Origin: JBGTIS01 sp041745535
Lineage (GTDB): Bacteria > Bacteroidota > Bacteroidia > Cytophagales > Cyclobacteriaceae
Reading direction: 5' to 3'
DNA length: 64,000 bases
Assembly (NCBI GenBank): GCA_041745535.1
Contig: JBGTIS010000030.1
Coordinates: 1-64,000 of the forward strand
The notes below the pieces were generated by a model. The model was given only the letters and a program-made list of their open reading frames with translations. It had not been told where the DNA came from and did not search any database. Of this stretch, positions 52,729-62,026 are shown piece after piece. The number at the start of each line of letters is the position of its first letter. The stretch's first letter is position 1. Made by a program: the position numbers and the translations under genes.

Positions 52729-53922
52729 CTAATAATTTGTTCCTGCGCGTATCATGGCACATCGGAAACCAATGGTAGCAGTTGCGGAATCTTGTTCCAG
52801 ATAGCGACGAGTACCAGGCGACATCCAATATGCGACATCTTTCCAGGAACCACCTTTGTACACCCGTACTTCATCAGTAATATAGGAATTAAAATTTTCA
52901 CTGTCATAGCCTGATGCAGGATCTATATACCCATCACGACGAATAGGGTTCAGATCATCAAAATCCTGAAATGAAAGAGGTCGGTAAACGTCAATAACCC
53001 ACTCGCTTACATTACCAGCCATATTATAGAGTCCAAAATCATTTGGGGGATATTCGTAAATATAATCGGTAATCATGGCACCATCATTCAATTTCCCTGC
53101 GATACCTGCATAATCACCCCTACCTCGTTTAAAGTTAGCCATAAAATAACCCATCTTTTTTCCATAAGGGTTTCTTACCGCATGGCCATCCCAAGGATAA
53201 ATTCTCTGATGCACCTGATTTTCATCTAAATACTGGGTTCCGATAAGTGCCTGAGCGGCATATTCCCACTCGGCTTCAGTAGGCAAACGAAAATCAGGTA
53301 ATACCACACCTGTTTCAAGTGGAATGCGCTGACCTTCGGAAAGATTTACATCCAAGTCTGAATCTTCCAGTAATTTTTCGTTCACTACAGCTGTTCTCCA
53401 ACGGCAATAATCATTTGCCTGCCGCCAGGATACACCTACAACTGGAAAATACCGGAAACCAGGATACCGAAGATAATGATGTACATATGGGTCATTAAAA
53501 GCAAGCTCACGCTGCCAAACCATAGTATCTGGAAGCGCTGATTCATAAAATTCTAAGGTAGAATCCTGCTGTATGTCAAAAAGATATTCAAGCCAGTGAA
53601 TATTGGCAATTTCTGTTTGATCCATATAGAAAGAAGCAACTGTAACAGTTCGTTCCAAATTATCACGAGAACTTAATAAATCTTCTTCACGGCTGCCCAT
53701 TACATGGCGGCCCCCTTCAATGTAAACCATATTAGGAGCATCTGGCTGACCATGAAATTCATTTAATGTAAAATTTCCTTCCACGTTGTATTCAATACCG
53801 GTTGCTGAACTAGCTGGACCGGGGTTTACACTGGTAGGATGTTTTTTGCTGCACGACGCAAGGGCAAAAATAGCACACAGCATGTAGGAAGTCTGCCTGC
53901 CTAACTTCACAAATTTTTTCAT
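52729..53922 (-). CDS. gldJ: Gliding motility lipoprotein GldJ
   Basis: 397-residue lipoprotein (LASC, Cys24) with a formylglycine-generating-enzyme (SUMF1) domain covering most of the chain. GldJ-type features: YIEGGRHVMGS, the ALPDTMVW insert, YFPVVGVSWRQANDYCRWR, IPLETGVVLPDFRLPTEAEWEYAA and the end YKGGSWKDVAYWMSPGTRRY with GFRC. GldK, the sister protein, has a different insert and ending. GldJ stabilises other gliding/T9SS parts at the outer membrane of Flavobacterium johnsoniae. Its presence implies gliding and T9SS here, in agreement with the sorting domain of the first protein. A 256-bp AT-rich leader precedes it. Confidence 0.93.
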   Translation of the reverse strand: MKKFVKLGRQTSYMLCAIFALASCSKKHPTSVNPGPASSATGIEYNVEGNFTLNEFHGQPDAPNMVYIEGGRHVMGSREEDLLSSRDNLERTVTVASFYMDQTEIANIHWLEYLFDIQQDSTLEFYESALPDTMVWQRELAFNDPYVHHYLRYPGFRYFPVVGVSWRQANDYCRWRTAVVNEKLLEDSDLDVNLSEGQRIPLETGVVLPDFRLPTEAEWEYAAQALIGTQYLDENQVHQRIYPWDGHAVRNPYGKKMGYFMANFKRGRGDYAGIAGKLNDGAMITDYIYEYPPNDFGLYNMAGNVSEWVIDVYRPLSFQDFDDLNPIRRDGYIDPASGYDSENFNSYITDEVRVYKGGSWKDVAYWMSPGTRRYLEQDSATATIGFRCAMIRAGTNY

Positions 53923-54178
53923 AACTTATTGATTTTCAATAACTAAAACACCTGTTTTTGTAACTTAATTTATAAAAAATATTGATAACTATATTAAATA
54001 ACACAAATTAGTTTATATCAAGTCACGAAAATGCTTATAAATATACACTATTAACAACAAATTGCCTCCGAAATTATATGGATGTAAGTAAAACCATAAA
54101 AGCGTAAAAAGAACATAACACTGTAAATCGAGTAAACAACGGATAATTAAAACAATTATTATTCACAACAAAAATAAC

Positions 54179-57100
54179 CTATAGCATAGTATCTAACACA
54201 TCAATAGCCACATGAATGGAGTCCACTCTGTGGATAAGCAATAAGGGTCTTTTCTTATACTCATTTAATGAACATCTTTTTGGGTTTTTTTGTACAAATT
54301 GTAAAATTTTACCAAAAATATCAGAATTAAAATAGGTGGCATCTTCTGAACTAACAAAGTAACACTTCATTTTCTCGTTTTTCAATACCAGCTTTTCAAA
54401 CCCAAGGTTTTCTGCTTTCCATCGTAGAGGTACCGTTAGTAATAATTCGCTAACGGGTTGTGGCAGCGGACCGAATCGGTCGATAAGCATATTTTCAAAA
54501 TCAGAAAGTTCGCGTTCATTTTTAAGGTTATCAAGCTGAGAATATAAACCGAGTCGCTCAGAAATGTTAGTAACGTAGTCGTCAGGAATTAGTAATTCCA
54601 GGTCTGTTTCAATATTACAATCACGAACCAACACTTTTGTAGGTTCACTACGTTCATTTGAAAACAAATCTTTAAACTCATTTTCTTTTAGTTCCTGTAC
54701 AGCCTCATCTAAAATTTTATGGTACATTTCGAAACCAAGATCCGAAATAAATCCGCTTTGCTCGGTTCCAAGCAAATTCCCGGCACCACGGATGTCCAAA
54801 TCGCGCATTGCTACTTTGAACCCATCTCCTAATTCAGAAAATTCCTCAAGGGTACTAAGGCGCTTTCTTGCATCAGAGGTTAAGCCGATAGTAGGAGGCG
54901 ATAATAAATAACAAAAAGCCTTTTTATTAGAGCGCCCTACCCTACCCCGCATTTGATGTAAATCGGAAAGGCCAAACATATGCGCATTATTAATAATGAT
55001 GGTATTTGCATTGGGGATATCAAGACCAGATTCAATAATATTGGTAGAAACCAGCACATCGTATTCGCCTTCAATAAATTTTACCATAACCTTTTCAAGT
55101 TTAGCACCAGTAAGTTGTCCGTGTGCGATACCAATCCGCACATCGGGAACAAGTCTCATAATAATATTAGCGACTTCTTCGATATTACTAATGCGATTGT
55201 GAACGAAGAATACCTGGCCGCCACGGCGGAGTTCAAAGCTCACAGCATCTCTAATAATTTTATCATTAAAAGTATGTAGTTCCGTGGTCACTGGCTGCCG
55301 ATTTGGTGGTGGAGTAGCGATGATACTTAAATCGCGGGCACCCATCAGCGAAAAGTGTAAGGTGCGTGGAATAGGCGTAGCCGTTAGGGTTAACGCATCC
55401 ACATTAATACGCATTTCTTTTAATTTTTCCTTTACCGTAACGCCAAATTTTTGCTCCTCATCAATAATTAACAGACCCAGGTCACGGAATTTAACATCTT
55501 TACCTACAATACGGTGTGTACCAATTAAAATATTGATTTTGCCTTCTGCTACTCGTGTTAAAGTTGCTTTAATATCTTTTGGGTTTTTAAAACGGTTGAT
55601 GTATTCAATTTCTACAGGAAAATTTGCCATTCTTTCTTTAAGAGTACGATAATGTTGAAATGCCAGAATGGTGGTAGGAACTAAAATAGCTACCTGCTTT
55701 CCTTCGGTAACTACTTTGAAAGCGGCTCTGATAGCTACTTCCGTTTTTCCAAAGCCAACATCCCCACAAATGAGCCGGTCCATAGGATGAGGTTGTTGCA
55801 AATCTTCCTTAACATCATTAGTGGATCTGGCCTGGTCGGGAGTATCCTCATAAATAAAAGAAGATTCCAGTTCAGCCTGCAGGAAACTGTCTTCCTGAAA
55901 GGCGTAGCCAGAAACTGATTTACGTTTTGCGTACAACGAAATGAGATCCTTAGCAACTTCTTTGACTTTCTTTTTAGCCTTTTTCTTTTTGTTTTCCCAT
56001 TCTGGCGAGCCCAGTTTGCTCATTTGCGGAGGCGTATCTTCTTTTCCACTGTATCTGGAAATTTTATGTAAAGCGTGAATACTTACATACAGTAAATCGT
56101 CGTCCCGATACACAAGGCGAATAGCTTCCTGCATACGGCCCCCTACGTCTACCATTTCGAGTCCGGCAAAACGACCCACCCCATAATCAATATGTGTTAT
56201 GTAATCGCCTGGTTGCAGGGTTTGTAGCTCTTTTAAAGTTAATGCCTTTGATTTAGAAAACTTTTCTTTGGCTTTGTAGCGGTGGAAACGCTCAAAAAGC
56301 TGATGATCGGTATAGCAGGCGATCTTTAAAGTTTTATCGATATAGCCGGAGCGAAGGGCAATTGGTAACGATTCAAAAACAACAGAAGGGTCTAATTCGT
56401 CGAAAATGGTGGTAAGGCGTTCAATCTGCTTTTCAGAATCAGCCATTACAATATTTTTAATATCTATCGCCTGATTATTATGCAGGTTTTCAATCAGCAA
56501 TTCAAAATTTTTATTAAACGATGGCTGTGGAGAAGAATCGAAAATAAATGATTTCGCTTCTGAAAAATAGAATCGATTGCCAAATTCGATACACAAAAAT
56601 TTATTCACCATAGAGTGAAAACTTTTTTCAGTTTCAAAAAGTGTTTCCGGTTTAGAAATAACCTGTGTATTACCCGATACTTCCAGAATTTTTTCAAAAC
56701 TTGCTTCAGCTTTTTTAAAATAATTGTCGATAACATCGCCTGTTTGTTCATAATCTTTAAACCAAACCAGCGTATCGGTGGGGAGGAATTCTAGAAAAGA
56801 TTGTTTTTCTTCCTTTGAACTATTTGTATCTATATTAGGAATAATAACCAATTGATCAGTTTTATCCTTAGAAAGTTGGCTAAGGGGATCAAAAGTACGA
56901 ATGCTTTCTATTTCGTTTCCAAAAAGCTCGACCCGGTAAGGTAATTCATTAGCAAATGAAAAAATGTCAATAATACCACCCCGAACCGAAAACTGACCTG
57001 GTTCATACACAAAATCGGTTTTTTCAAATTTATAGGTAGTTAGCAACTCATGAAAAAACTGGGTATCAATTTGCTCTCCTATTTTGGCAGAAAAAGTAAT

Positions 57101-57526
57101 TTTCTTAAAGGTACTTTTGCTAATCACTTTTTCAGTTAAGGCTTCCGGATAAGTTACTATAAGCTCACCAGTTAGAGAGGGATTATTGAAATGGCCCAGT
57201 ACTTCTGTACGCATCAGTACGTTTGCGTTTTCAATTTCCTCAAAGTGGTAAGGCCTCTTGTATGAGGTAGGGAAGAACAAAATCTCATTTTTATGAATAA
57301 GATTTTGAAGGTCGCTATGAAAATAAGCTGCCTCTACTTTGTCGGATAAAATAAAAAGGCAGGATTGGTGGTTAATGTTATATAAAGCAGTTGCTAAAAC
57401 AGCATCCAAACTTCCGGCAATCCCTCGCAACTGGATTTGTTGGGTATTTTTTTTACTCAATGCAGCGGCTATGGTTTGAATAAAACTATCAGTTTGGTAA
57501 TGTGATATAAGATTCTCTACTTGCAT
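54179..57526 (-). CDS. mfd: Transcription-repair coupling factor Mfd
   Basis: 1115-residue DNA translocase that removes stalled RNA polymerase and recruits UvrA to lesions. Order: UvrB-like module (about 1-330), RNA polymerase interaction domain (about 430-500, with the YVSIHALHKISRYSG block), RecG-like helicase with Walker A DVGFGKTEVA, the DEEQ box (LLIIDEEQKFG), motif III TATPIPRT and motif VI QMRGRVGRS, then the TRCF C-terminal domain. The length is standard. The 3' end contains an isolated DnaA box (54229-54237). It has its own transcription unit with a long AT-rich leader. Confidence 0.97.
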   Translation of the reverse strand: MQVENLISHYQTDSFIQTIAAALSKKNTQQIQLRGIAGSLDAVLATALYNINHQSCLFILSDKVEAAYFHSDLQNLIHKNEILFFPTSYKRPYHFEEIENANVLMRTEVLGHFNNPSLTGELIVTYPEALTEKVISKSTFKKITFSAKIGEQIDTQFFHELLTTYKFEKTDFVYEPGQFSVRGGIIDIFSFANELPYRVELFGNEIESIRTFDPLSQLSKDKTDQLVIIPNIDTNSSKEEKQSFLEFLPTDTLVWFKDYEQTGDVIDNYFKKAEASFEKILEVSGNTQVISKPETLFETEKSFHSMVNKFLCIEFGNRFYFSEAKSFIFDSSPQPSFNKNFELLIENLHNNQAIDIKNIVMADSEKQIERLTTIFDELDPSVVFESLPIALRSGYIDKTLKIACYTDHQLFERFHRYKAKEKFSKSKALTLKELQTLQPGDYITHIDYGVGRFAGLEMVDVGGRMQEAIRLVYRDDDLLYVSIHALHKISRYSGKEDTPPQMSKLGSPEWENKKKKAKKKVKEVAKDLISLYAKRKSVSGYAFQEDSFLQAELESSFIYEDTPDQARSTNDVKEDLQQPHPMDRLICGDVGFGKTEVAIRAAFKVVTEGKQVAILVPTTILAFQHYRTLKERMANFPVEIEYINRFKNPKDIKATLTRVAEGKINILIGTHRIVGKDVKFRDLGLLIIDEEQKFGVTVKEKLKEMRINVDALTLTATPIPRTLHFSLMGARDLSIIATPPPNRQPVTTELHTFNDKIIRDAVSFELRRGGQVFFVHNRISNIEEVANIIMRLVPDVRIGIAHGQLTGAKLEKVMVKFIEGEYDVLVSTNIIESGLDIPNANTIIINNAHMFGLSDLHQMRGRVGRSNKKAFCYLLSPPTIGLTSDARKRLSTLEEFSELGDGFKVAMRDLDIRGAGNLLGTEQSGFISDLGFEMYHKILDEAVQELKENEFKDLFSNERSEPTKVLVRDCNIETDLELLIPDDYVTNISERLGLYSQLDNLKNERELSDFENMLIDRFGPLPQPVSELLLTVPLRWKAENLGFEKLVLKNEKMKCYFVSSEDATYFNSDIFGKILQFVQKNPKRCSLNEYKKRPLLLIHRVDSIHVAIDVLDTML

Positions 57527-57691
57527 TTAATTTTGGTACAATATGTATAATTTTGAAAAACAAGGTTATAGATTAAACGTATTCTATTTAAGGGGAAAAA
57601 AATTAGAAATTCAAAATTGCTCATCATAAATAGTACAACTTTGTATGCCAAATAATGTTAATAACATACGGTAAAACTACCAGCCAATACT

Positions 57692-58324
57692 ATGGGAGAT
57701 CACGATAAAAAAATTGAACGAAATTATTCTACTCATACACTTTCTAATCTTGAAAAGATTGATCCGCACCTGATGTTTATGTATTTAGCTATGTTTGGCA
57801 GTGCATTAATATTTCTCTTTATGATAATCGCATACTCATTAAGCAAGCCGGATGTTTCAGATTTCAATAATTTTAAGTTTCCTAAAGCCTTTATTGTCAG
57901 CATGGTGTTATTGCTAATTTCCAGTTTCTCCATCAGTAAATCGCTTCCCGCATTTGAAAATGGAAATTTCAATGTAGTAAAAAAATCATTAGGCATTACT
58001 TTAATATTAAGTATTGCCTTTACGATTTGCCAGTATTTAGGTTGGTATCAGTTAAACGAAACGGGCATCTATTTGGGAGGAAGATCATCAGGAGCATACT
58101 TATATGTAATATCAGGTTTGCACGTAGTACATTTGGTAGCTGGCATCATATTTTTATCATCCATATTTTTCCAGATTGCAAGTGCCGCAAAAGATCCGGT
58201 GAGGCAGCTGATGATGGAAACTAATCCGTATCAAAAAATTAAATTAGAAATTCTAAGTAAGTATTGGCATTATATGGATGGTTTATGGATATTTTTATTT
58301 TTCTATTTTCTGTTCAGTTTCTAG
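57692..58324 (+). CDS. Cytochrome c oxidase subunit III (heme-copper oxidase), stand-alone
   Basis: 210-residue inner-membrane protein with five hydrophobic helices. The subunit III blocks are YLYVISGLHVVHLVAGII and YWHYMDGLWIFLFFYF, the latter being the conserved C-terminal YWHFVDxVW motif. The N-terminal helix pair of the long form is replaced by a short soluble lead. It is the only oxidase gene here, so its partner subunits I and II lie elsewhere. It may act as an extra subunit III for the caa3- or aa3-type oxidase. It converges with ribD after 14 bp. Confidence 0.88.
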   Translation: MGDHDKKIERNYSTHTLSNLEKIDPHLMFMYLAMFGSALIFLFMIIAYSLSKPDVSDFNNFKFPKAFIVSMVLLLISSFSISKSLPAFENGNFNVVKKSLGITLILSIAFTICQYLGWYQLNETGIYLGGRSSGAYLYVISGLHVVHLVAGIIFLSSIFFQIASAAKDPVRQLMMETNPYQKIKLEILSKYWHYMDGLWIFLFFYFLFSF

Positions 58325-58338
58325 TTAATTTAAAATTA

Positions 58339-59382
58339 TTAAGATATTCCCTTATAATAAAATAAAATATCGTCAGCTATTGGTTTGATGGCATCTAATG
58401 TAGCGTTCCGCAAAACCGGTGAGGCTATACCTTTTCCAAATTTTTGTGGAGATTTAAAAACTCGCGCTTCATTCCACAAGTTTTCCGCGATAAAATGTTC
58501 CAGAATTGTGGTGCCCCCCTCCACAATCAGAGAATGAATATTACGATTATATAAATCAGAAAGAAGCGCATGGAAAAAGCTGGTGTTATTATTAACAGAA
58601 TCAGCCAAAGAAACATATTCTAAATTATCTTCCTTTTTGTTCTGAATTAAATTATAACATAAGGTAGGTTGAGTACCATCGAAAAGACACAGGTTTTTAT
58701 CAAGACGCAGGTTTCGGTCAATAACTATACGAAAAGGGTTACGCCCGGCCCAATGTCGTACATTTAGCAGAGGATTGTCATGATGAGCAGTATTGGTTCC
58801 CACTAAAATGCCATCTTCTTCGGACCGCCATTTATGCACAAGCTTTCTGGATAAATCGTTACTGATCCATTTAGCATCAAAATTTTCTCTGGCGATATAG
58901 CCATCAGCTGTTTCGGCCCATTTTAGAATTACATAAGGAATATGATGTCGCAAGGCAAAATAATATCTGGAATTAAGTGCTTTTTCCTCCTGTAACCATA
59001 CCTCATTTCCGAGACTTATGTTAAACTTCTTTGAATTTTGTTTATAAAACGCACTATTATGTTTGCTATCAGTAGAACAAGCAATTACCAAACGAAAAAC
59101 TTTATGCTTCCTAATTAATTCAAAGTCAGCGTTACTTGCCAAAAATGGATATGAGGTAAGATATAAAGTACTGTTCCTCAATAAGTTTTTATTTGGTACA
59201 TTTGCAAAAATATTTTTTAAAAAACGCATTTGTTGGACTTTAGTATACCACCCTTCGGCAAGAACAGCATCATTTTGCGCCACAACATAACCAATCATAG
59301 GAAAAGGGGACGTATTTCCAATGCCAACGGAAGCGACAGAAAAAGCCCGTTTCATGAAAAAATAATCGTGTTCAGTAGTCAT
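58339..59382 (-). CDS. ribD: RibD-like riboflavin reductase with degenerate deaminase domain
   Basis: 347-residue protein. Normally RibD deaminates DARPP (N-terminal zinc domain) and reduces the product (C-terminal domain). Here the N-terminal fold is recognisable (MKRAFSVASVGIGNTSPFPMIGY), but the HAE motif is replaced by residues around 50-55 (QQMRFL), and the zinc Cys pair of PCxxxGxTPPC is gone (YPFLASNADF, 78-87). The Cys of the VGC block is Tyr32. The reductase half is intact: LKWAETADGYIA, GTNTAHHDNPLLNVR, RIVIDRNLR and SLIVEGGTTILEHFI. So it is probably reductase-only. The start ATG 59382 is taken; the longer frame to 59454 overlaps prmC. Confidence 0.88.
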   Translation of the reverse strand: MTTEHDYFFMKRAFSVASVGIGNTSPFPMIGYVVAQNDAVLAEGWYTKVQQMRFLKNIFANVPNKNLLRNSTLYLTSYPFLASNADFELIRKHKVFRLVIACSTDSKHNSAFYKQNSKKFNISLGNEVWLQEEKALNSRYYFALRHHIPYVILKWAETADGYIARENFDAKWISNDLSRKLVHKWRSEEDGILVGTNTAHHDNPLLNVRHWAGRNPFRIVIDRNLRLDKNLCLFDGTQPTLCYNLIQNKKEDNLEYVSLADSVNNNTSFFHALLSDLYNRNIHSLIVEGGTTILEHFIAENLWNEARVFKSPQKFGKGIASPVLRNATLDAIKPIADDILFYYKGIS

Positions 59383-59404
59383 ACGACAATTTATATTTAA
59401 ATAG

Positions 59405-60316
59405 ATGCAACAGCATATTTCCGCTAAAAAATTATTTGAATATATAGTTAGCAAAATTAAAATTCATCAAAAAGGTGAACAGAGTTACGAAAAAAATGAA
59501 ACAGAGGCTATAGCTTATATTTTTTTGGAATACGCGTTAGGCCTTACCAAAACAGATATAATAATAAATAAGGAATTAACATTGGACGAACAAATAGCTG
59601 AGCAGGTTGATACTGCCATAAAACGGTTGCGCCACGGAGAACCAATACAGTATATTATGGGCGAAGCATATTTTTATGGAAGAAAGTATGCGGTTAACAA
59701 AGAGGTTTTAATACCAAGGAGAGAAACAGAAGAATTGGTTAATATAATTTTAGATGAAAATCAAAAGTCTGGTTTAAAAGTACTTGATATTGGTACAGGT
59801 ACTGGTTGTATAGCGATTTCATTGCAAAAAGAACTGAAACTAGCAGAGGTGCACGGAATTGATATTAGTGATAAAGCCATGCAAATTGCTAAAATTAACA
59901 ATAACCGGCATGAAGCACACGTTAAATTTCACTTGCATGATATTTTTAAAGATAGTTTTTTTGCAGGAAATAAGGTTGAACTGAGTAACTTTGATATTGT
60001 GGTAAGCAACCCACCCTATGTGCGTAAGTCAGAAGCCCGGTATATGGAGAAAAATGTGCTTAATTATGAACCACATCTGGCATTGTTCGTAGAAGATGAA
60101 AATCCCTTAAAATTTTATAAACAGATTCTGAAAGGCATTAAAAACGCGAATTCTCAATTTCTTACCAATGGTGGAAGTATTTATTTCGAAATTAATGAAG
60201 CTTTTGGACCAGATTTGGTGACTTTACTTACCAGTAGCGGTTTTGAACAAGTAAGGATTGTTAAAGATATGCAGAAAAAAGACAGAATTGTAACAGGATT
60301 ATTAAATAAGAATTAG
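59405..60316 (+). CDS. prmC: Peptide chain release factor N5-glutamine methyltransferase PrmC
   Basis: 303-residue SAM-dependent enzyme that methylates the Gln of the GGQ motif in release factors RF1/RF2. An N-terminal helical domain binds the release factor. The catalytic domain has motif I DIGTGTGCIAISL and the defining NPPYV. The preceding block RRETEELV is the usual lead-in to motif I. It is divergent from ribD with a 22-bp gap between start codons, so the two promoters overlap. A compact prmC/ribD pair is something I recall from other Bacteroidota. Confidence 0.95.
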   Translation: MQQHISAKKLFEYIVSKIKIHQKGEQSYEKNETEAIAYIFLEYALGLTKTDIIINKELTLDEQIAEQVDTAIKRLRHGEPIQYIMGEAYFYGRKYAVNKEVLIPRRETEELVNIILDENQKSGLKVLDIGTGTGCIAISLQKELKLAEVHGIDISDKAMQIAKINNNRHEAHVKFHLHDIFKDSFFAGNKVELSNFDIVVSNPPYVRKSEARYMEKNVLNYEPHLALFVEDENPLKFYKQILKGIKNANSQFLTNGGSIYFEINEAFGPDLVTLLTSSGFEQVRIVKDMQKKDRIVTGLLNKN

Positions 60317-60382
60317 CGAAATAAAATGATAATAAAGAGGGACTTTATCTGCAAATATTTTTAGATATTTGTAATTTAATTA

Positions 60383-60390
60383 TAAATTTG
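60383..60390 (+). promoter_or_regulatory. -7 promoter box (TAAATTTG) of the cysCDN genes
   Basis: TAAATTTG fits TAnnTTTG and lies 23 bp before the TTG start of cysC. This close spacing supports the non-ATG start, since no ATG fits the protein family's beginning. A -33 match is weak. Confidence 0.4.
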
Positions 60391-60413
60391 TATAAAATTT
60401 AAATTTAATAATA

Positions 60414-61010
60414 TTGAATAATATATATCCAATATTTGATACCATTATTCAAACAAGCCAAAAGGAAGAACTACTTAAACAGAAGGGAATTGTGGTTTGG
60501 ATGGTAGGGCTTTCTGGTTCAGGGAAAAGCACTTTAGCTCGCGCATTAGAGAATACCTTACATGGTCAAGGTATATTAACCGAATTACTTGATGGGGATA
60601 ATTTGCGTACTGGAGTAAATAACAATCTCGGTTTCTCAGAAGAAGACAGGACAGAAAACATCAGACGTGCGGCAGAGGTTGCCAAGCTATTTGCCAAATG
60701 TGGTATCGTTACCATATGCTCCCTAATTAGTCCAACTGAAGAAATCAGAAAAATGGCAAAAGAAATTATAGGTGAGAAATACTATTTTGAGGTATACATT
60801 GATTGTCCACTCGAGGTATGTGAACAGCGGGATGTGAAGGGGTTATATGCCAAGGCCAGAAAAGGTGAAATAAAAGATTTTACAGGAATCAGTTCTCCTT
60901 TTGAAGAACCAAGCAAGCCTTTTCTGAGGTTACAAACCAGTGTAAAAAGTATAGAGGAATGCCATACCCTATTAGTTGACAAAGTACTATCAGTTACAAA
61001 AATTAAATAA
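60414..61010 (+). CDS. cysC: Adenylyl-sulfate kinase
   Basis: 198-residue APS kinase that makes PAPS from adenylyl sulfate and ATP. The P-loop GLSGSGKST is at residues 32-40. The product-site motifs DGDNLR and GLYAKARKGEIKDFTGI, and the final block (FLRLQTSVKSIEEC), are present. The TTG at 60414 is taken as start because the family's opening (IYPIFDTIIQ, then LLKQKGIVVWMVG) begins there and no ATG lies upstream in frame. It heads cysC-cysD-cysN. cysH and sulfite reductase genes are not in the window, so PAPS could feed assimilation or sulfation. Confidence 0.93.
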   Translation: MNNIYPIFDTIIQTSQKEELLKQKGIVVWMVGLSGSGKSTLARALENTLHGQGILTELLDGDNLRTGVNNNLGFSEEDRTENIRRAAEVAKLFAKCGIVTICSLISPTEEIRKMAKEIIGEKYYFEVYIDCPLEVCEQRDVKGLYAKARKGEIKDFTGISSPFEEPSKPFLRLQTSVKSIEECHTLLVDKVLSVTKIK

Positions 61011-61084
61011 AACGTTAACTTTTTTTCTCAATAAGAAAACTGAGTTAGCGTAAGGAATTTATACATTAGCAAATTTTATAAACA

Positions 61085-61990
61085 ATGACTTCTTACAATC
61101 TTACACATTTACAGCAACTGGAATCAGAAGCAATATTTATTATGCGGGAAGTTGCATCACAATTTGAAAAGCCTGTATTACTTTTTTCCGGAGGTAAAGA
61201 CTCTATCGTAATGGTTAGGTTAGCACAAAAAGCTTTCTGGCCAGCTAAACTTCCATTCCCTTTAATGCATATTGACACAGGCCATAATTTTCCCGAAACC
61301 ATTGCGTTCCGAGATCAATTGGTAAAAAAGTTAGGGGCTGAACTTATTGTTCGTTCTGTACAAGATTCCATAGATAAAGGCCGTGCTGTAGAAGAAAAAG
61401 GACCAAATGCAAGTAGAAACGCTTTGCAAACTATTACGCTTTTGGATTCTATTGAAGAATTTAAATTTGATGCTGCTTTTGGAGGCGCGCGCAGAGATGA
61501 AGAGAAAGCACGTGCAAAAGAAAGATTTTTTTCACATCGTGACGATTTCGGTCAGTGGAATCCAAAGAATCAGCGTCCGGAACTTTGGAATTTGTTTAAT
61601 GGAAAGAAGAACATGGGTGAGCATTTCAGGGTTTTTCCATTAAGTAACTGGACCGAAATGGATGTTTGGCAGTACATTGCATTAGAAAACCTTGAAATAC
61701 CACAGATATATTTCACACACAAGCGGGATATTATTGACCGAAGTGGAGTATTATTAGCTAAATCTGAATTTCTTAGCCTTAATGAGAGCGAAAATTATAA
61801 AATTCGTCAGATCAGATTTAGAACTGTGGGTGACATGACTTGTACAGGCGCAGTAGAATCGGACGCGGCAACTATTGAAGAAATTATTCAGGAAGTAGCA
61901 GCAGCAAGAGTAACTGAACGTGGTGGCAGGGCTGATGATAAAAGATCAGAAGCTGCTATGGAAGATAGAAAAAAACAAGGATATTTTTAG
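61085..61990 (+). CDS. cysD: Sulfate adenylyltransferase subunit 2 (CysD)
   Basis: 301-residue ATP sulfurylase small (catalytic) subunit, PP-loop ATPase type. The pyrophosphatase-type P-loop is FSGGKDSIVM, and further marks are HIDTGHNFPETIAFRD and the conserved RRDEEKARAKER region. The C-terminal half contains GDMTCTGAVESDA, typical of CysD. It activates sulfate to APS together with the GTPase CysN. It lies 74 bp after cysC and 36 bp before cysN, on one strand. Confidence 0.96.
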   Translation: MTSYNLTHLQQLESEAIFIMREVASQFEKPVLLFSGGKDSIVMVRLAQKAFWPAKLPFPLMHIDTGHNFPETIAFRDQLVKKLGAELIVRSVQDSIDKGRAVEEKGPNASRNALQTITLLDSIEEFKFDAAFGGARRDEEKARAKERFFSHRDDFGQWNPKNQRPELWNLFNGKKNMGEHFRVFPLSNWTEMDVWQYIALENLEIPQIYFTHKRDIIDRSGVLLAKSEFLSLNESENYKIRQIRFRTVGDMTCTGAVESDAATIEEIIQEVAAARVTERGGRADDKRSEAAMEDRKKQGYF

Positions 61991-62026
61991 AAATAATAAA
62001 CCGGATATAAATAAAAAGCATTAAAA

